From assembly GCA_016209585.1 (NCBI GenBank), contig JACQVU010000265.1:1-7069 (forward strand): DNA of 7,069 nt, in the 5' to 3' direction. The notes beneath the pieces are model-generated. The model saw only the letters and a list, made by a program, of their open reading frames with translations. It was not told the origin of the DNA and did no database searches. The number at the start of each line of letters is the position of its first letter. The first letter of the stretch is position 1. Shown in pieces: positions 6,997 through 7,069 of this stretch. The stretch is from Planctomycetota bacterium. Lineage in GTDB: Bacteria; Planctomycetota; UBA8742; JACQVU01. Both the position numbers and the translations under genes were made by a program.

Positions 6997-7069
6997 GAAT
7001 CGAACGGACCAAGACCTTCGAACAGCGCGCCGCCCACCCGAACCACCGTCGCCCCCTCTTCCACCGCTC
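6993..7069 (-). CDS. YggS/PLPBP-family PLP-binding protein, C-terminal end only
   Basis: Only the last 24 codons and the stop are inside the window; the rest lies beyond the right edge. The visible end reads AVEEGATVVRVGGALFEGLG followed by PFDS. It matches the conserved C-terminal signature of YggS/YlmE/PLPBP proteins (A-EEGAT--R-G-AL-G), in which this strand and helix help bind the phosphate of pyridoxal phosphate. These are single-domain, fold-type III proteins of about 230 residues that buffer PLP and affect amino-acid homeostasis, with no well-established enzyme activity. The stop overlaps the GTG of the kinase gene by four bases, so the two are probably cotranscribed. The call rests on a short match. 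Confidence 0.75.
   Translation of the reverse strand, partial: AVEEGATVVRVGGALFEGLGPFDS

Noticed and set aside
4574..7012. Minus-strand open frame of 812 codons overlapping the kinase gene in another frame
   Set aside because: The translation is Arg/Gly/Pro-rich with no motif, while the 4282-6996 frame has complete FHA and kinase signatures. Long open alternative frames are expected at this GC content.

Overview
The window is GC-rich (about 70% by eye) and almost fully coding. It holds four complete genes and the last 24 codons of a fifth. The mix is an FHA-Ser/Thr kinase-transmembrane receptor with a long helical exterior, an exported FecR plus sulfatase-modifying-factor-fold protein, an IPT/TIG-like exported protein with a long low-complexity linker, and an exported TPR-like protein. 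This suggests a large-genome bacterium with a Gram-negative type envelope. Planctomycetota or a neighbouring lineage is my best guess from gene content alone; no marker gene in the window settles it.

Layout. Positions 4-26 carry a short imperfect heptamer repeat directly before a plus-strand gene (30-1850). That gene encodes an exported protein with a FecR-like region followed by a formylglycine-generating-enzyme (FGE) fold that lacks the catalytic cysteines. It converges, with a 9-base gap, on a minus-strand run occupying the rest of the window. In transcription order this run is: the C-terminal end of a YggS/PLPBP-type PLP-binding protein (7069-6993), an FHA-kinase-TM-helical receptor (6996-4282), an IPT-like exported protein (4279-2738) and an exported TPR-like protein (2741-1860). 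The three junctions are a GTGA overlap, a 2-base gap and an ATGA overlap, so these genes look like one translationally coupled operon.

How they may work together (inference). The receptor kinase has its FHA and kinase domains in the cytoplasm and about 475 residues of mostly helical, TPR-like sequence outside. The next two coupled genes encode exported proteins with protein-interaction folds, which are candidates for ligands, scaffolds or sensors acting on that exterior. The convergent FecR/FGE-fold protein is also exported and could belong to the same envelope system, but its opposite strand makes that weaker. No tRNA, rRNA, CRISPR array, transposase, attachment site or clear intrinsic terminator was seen. 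No gene-free stretch exceeds 30 bases.
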